NCBI GenBank assembly: GCA_003427395.1
Contig: BFEA01000086.1
Span: 55,082-75,285, forward strand
From: Chara braunii
Taxonomy: Eukaryota; Streptophyta; Charophyceae; Charales; Characeae
Reading direction: 5' to 3'
Length of the DNA: 20,204 nucleotides
In this document: positions 18,129 to 20,204 of the stretch, one piece after another
Layout of the letters: every line of letters begins with the position of its first letter
Numbering within the stretch: position 1 is the stretch's first letter
Notes under the pieces: model-generated
Seen by the model: only the letters and a program-made list of their open reading frames with translations
What the model was told of the DNA's origin: nothing
Database searches by the model: none
Translations under genes and position numbers: made by a program

Positions 18129-19002
18129 ATGTCGACGGAACAGGGCACCGGGGCACTGCCACGACGCAGTGCCAGGATCGCAGCTCGTAGCCACTCTGTG
18201 CTACCTCCACGGCCGAAGTATCAGCAACAACGACTCAGCAGGAGAACGACTCCAGCGGCATCCAGTACCAATGCGGCAGCTGCAGTACCGGTCNCCGCAG
18301 GGATCCTCCCCGCCTGTCCGGTCCAAGGGGACCACGAGACTTTGGCAGCTTACGTTCAGTGGGTGCAGGCATTCACAGATGCCGTCGCCACAGCAAAGGC
18401 ACAGCAAGAGGCAGCAGAAGCAGAACGTCAGAGGCTTGCCAACGAGACGGCAGCCCAAGCTCATCGGACTGCTGAGGCTGACGCAATGGCTCGAGACAAG
18501 CAGAACGCCGCCAGCGCTGAGTCCTTGATTCAGAAAGACAGTCAGTGGACAGCACTACTCCAAGGCATGACCTTTCTGCCTAGGGACGAGCAGGCGGATC
18601 TGACACCGGCGGAGGCGGAAAGGAGTAACCTGGCTAACTTGATGCTGTGTATGATGAGGGCGGTAATGTGGAACAACACGATGCAGATTGTGCACACGCA
18701 CACTGGACGACAGCTGAGCCAGACTCAACAGAGAGAGTCTTCAAACTTGACAGCCGCCATCCGCGCAGCAGCACAACATCAGCAACAACAGCAACAACTG
18801 TTGGCATCCACTATCACACGCGTCAACAGCATCGAGGCTCGGCAGCGCCAGGCTGCACGACGGACATAGCGAAGCAGCTCGGAGAGCGCATCGACCATGT
18901 CGTCACCATCATTGCCGACCTGGGTGACTTCACCAGTCCGGCCACAATCAGCAGCACGGTTGCCGCCATCAAGACGGACATCACCAAACTGCAGTCACGA
19001 CC
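18129..19002 (+). pseudogene. gag N-terminus of a plus-strand LTR element, frameshifted
   Basis: The ATG at 18129 opens M-S-T-E-Q-G-T-G followed by a basic R-R-S-A-R-I-A-A-R-S motif. A frame upstream to 18036 is open, but this ATG starts the gag-like sequence. Residues 70-150 form an Ala/Gln/Glu-rich coiled coil, and a glutamine run lies near the end of the frame at 18869. Continuation is in another frame from about 18860 (I-A-K-Q-L-G-E-R-I-D-H-V-V-T-I-I-A-D-L) to about 19002, where the A-rich tandem repeat begins and gag stops. There is no capsid core, zinc knuckle or pol, so the element is truncated by the repeat. The N at 18294 falls in frame. Basic plus coiled-coil N-termini are common in Gag; that is the main basis of the call. 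Confidence 0.55.
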
Positions 19003-19328
19003 GGAAGGTCGAACACTTGGCGAAACAGGTCCAAAGTGTGACAAAAGATAAAAAAGTTGGCAAAAAACTTGATGGAACGTCAAACACTTGGGCAAAAAGG
19101 CCAAAAACTGGGCGAAAAAAACTTGGCGAAAAGGTCCAAAGCTTGACAAAAAGTTAAAAAAGGGTTGGCAAAAAACTTAATGGAAGGTCAAACACTGGGC
19201 CAAAAAAAATTGGCGAAAAAGGTCCAGAGGGTGAGAAAAAGATAGAAAAGGTTGGCAAAAAGTTGAAAAAACTTGATGGAAGGTCAAACACTTGGGCAAA
19301 AAGGCCAAAAACTGGGCAAAAAAGGCCG
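19003..19328 (+). repeat. 3.5-copy tandem repeat of the TTGGCAAAAA family
   Basis: Units start GGAAGGTC or GGAACGTC at 19003, 19074, 19182 and 19278, giving lengths 71, 108, 96 and 51 (partial). Each carries (A)ACACTTGGGC, GGTCCA(A/G)AG, GA(C/G)AAAAAG and GTTGGCAAAAA(A)CTT. A single diverged unit lies at 13975-14057 on the same strand. Confidence 0.85.
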
Positions 19329-19468
19329 TTATGAAAGCAGTCTCTGCAAATCCACACTCAAACATGCATGCAACAGATGAGAATAGCTTGGGGCTGTGCA
19401 CCCAACTCAAACTCGGAGATATGGTAGCTTGCAACTCAACTCAAATCCAAGTTTACTTCAGNTGACTA

Positions 19469-20204
19469 TGGCGCTGGGCGCCCACACTTACACGTTCGAC
19501 TCAGAGTTCACACGCAACTCGACTCCGGATCACCCTGGATACCATGCACGCTAACCACTGCACACACACATACACACTCACTAACTGTCTATGGCTATGG
19601 CGCATGGCNACTAACAGCTAACTAGCCTATCACTAACTTCTGCCCACTTCGTCTTCAGGCCATCTGCAGACCTCCCTTGCACAAGACGCCCGAGCAGCGC
19701 TTCCGCAGAGCTTCCGCAGGAATGAATGAATGGCTGGACGCAGCCTCTTGATTTATACTTCTGTGTTGCATTGGTCTGCCTTGTATCCCTGGCCCATGAT
19801 GCACACAGTCCCCCCCGTGGTACTTGCTGGACCGGACTGGTACTTTGTAGACTTTCCCATGACTGCATAGTGACAACCCTACGACGCAGTGCAGTTGCAC
19901 TGGGGTCCTACTATTTGCCCTTGCCACTTGTCCTCGTCTCCAACATGGGCTTGCTTTAGTCACACCACTTGACCACTTGCCAACCTTCTAGAAGGACTGC
20001 AGCTGGACTTCTACACTACAGGTCTATGGATCAAATCCTGGCTACCTAAAGACCTACAACAGACCTACTTGCCACTGGCGGTTCTACAGGTCGCAGGTTC
20101 AATTCTTCAAGTTGTCACAGGTATTGTACACAGGTAAGTTGGGGAACTAGGGATCGAACCCTGGGTCCTACATCAGCTACTTCGAACTGGTGAATACCGT
20201 TTCA
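19469..20204 (-). repeat. LTR-like arm, minus orientation, cut by the window edge
   Basis: This is the inverted homologue of 16540-17366. On the minus strand from the edge it reads TGAAACGGTATTCACC, GGGTTCGATCCC, AGCAAGTACC, AAGTATAAATCAAGAG, CATTCATTCATTC, GCGGAAGCGCTGCTC, CGTCTTGTGCAAGG, then GCCATAGCC at 19593-19600 and TGGGCGCCCAGCGCCA at 19469-19484. N bases at 19462 and 19609 show weak assembly here. The two arms have diverged clearly, so this is not a recent palindromic duplication. Confidence 0.65.
19751..19757 (-). promoter_or_regulatory. TATA box of the minus-strand LTR arm
   Basis: The minus strand reads TATAAAT within AAGTATAAATCAAGAG, identical over 16 nt to the plus-strand arm at 16967-16982. 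Confidence 0.65.

Noticed and set aside
20145-20172. Possible tRNA gene (T-arm GGGTTCGATCCC on the minus strand)
   Set aside because: No acceptor stem, D-arm or anticodon arm can be drawn around it, and the same motif recurs as part of the LTR arm.

Overview
The window is repeat-dense eukaryotic nuclear DNA, most likely from a streptophyte green alga or plant. The reasons are a Ty3/Gypsy chromovirus, a primer-binding site matching initiator-methionine tRNA, plant-like long terminal repeats (LTRs), long homopurine and microsatellite tracts, and no prokaryotic gene organisation. A charophyte such as Chara is my guess, not something the sequence proves. I found no intact host gene. Almost all coding signal is decayed retrotransposon. 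Five single N bases (10571, 15968, 18294, 19462, 19609) mark an imperfect assembly.

Layout. Positions 1-783 (minus strand) hold the gag C-terminus and aspartic protease of one decayed Gypsy element that runs off the left edge. Positions 1263-11085 hold a second, nearly complete minus-strand chromovirus. Its 3' LTR is 1263-2616 and its 5' LTR is 9615-11085, in direct orientation, with a G8 polypurine tract at the inner edge of the 3' LTR. Its gag, protease, reverse transcriptase, RNase H, integrase and chromodomain lie between 8320 and 2659. Every part of that pol is damaged, and three catalytic aspartates read as asparagine. At 11273-11284 there is a perfect 12-nt initiator-Met primer-binding site, followed at 11286 by the LTR of a third minus-strand element.

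Positions 12800-13480 are a 128-bp satellite-like array, each unit carrying a 33-nt hairpin. Then come a 9/12-bp minisatellite, GC-rich DNA with two strong hairpins, and an LTR-like promoter unit near 15583-16250 (minus). From 16540 to the right edge, two homologous LTR arms lie in inverted orientation (16540-17366 plus, 19469-20204 minus). Between them are a TCCGG-rich tract, a plus-strand gag N-terminus (18129-19002) and a 3.5-copy A-rich tandem repeat.

Main observation. LTR units that otherwise differ share a module in the same sense order: a TATA box; a leader motif related to GCGGAAGCGCTGCTG about 45-50 bp downstream; the octamer CCATAGCC; and, in three units, a hairpin TGGGCGC-N3-GCGCCA. 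This may be a conserved promoter and leader architecture across LTR families of this genome.
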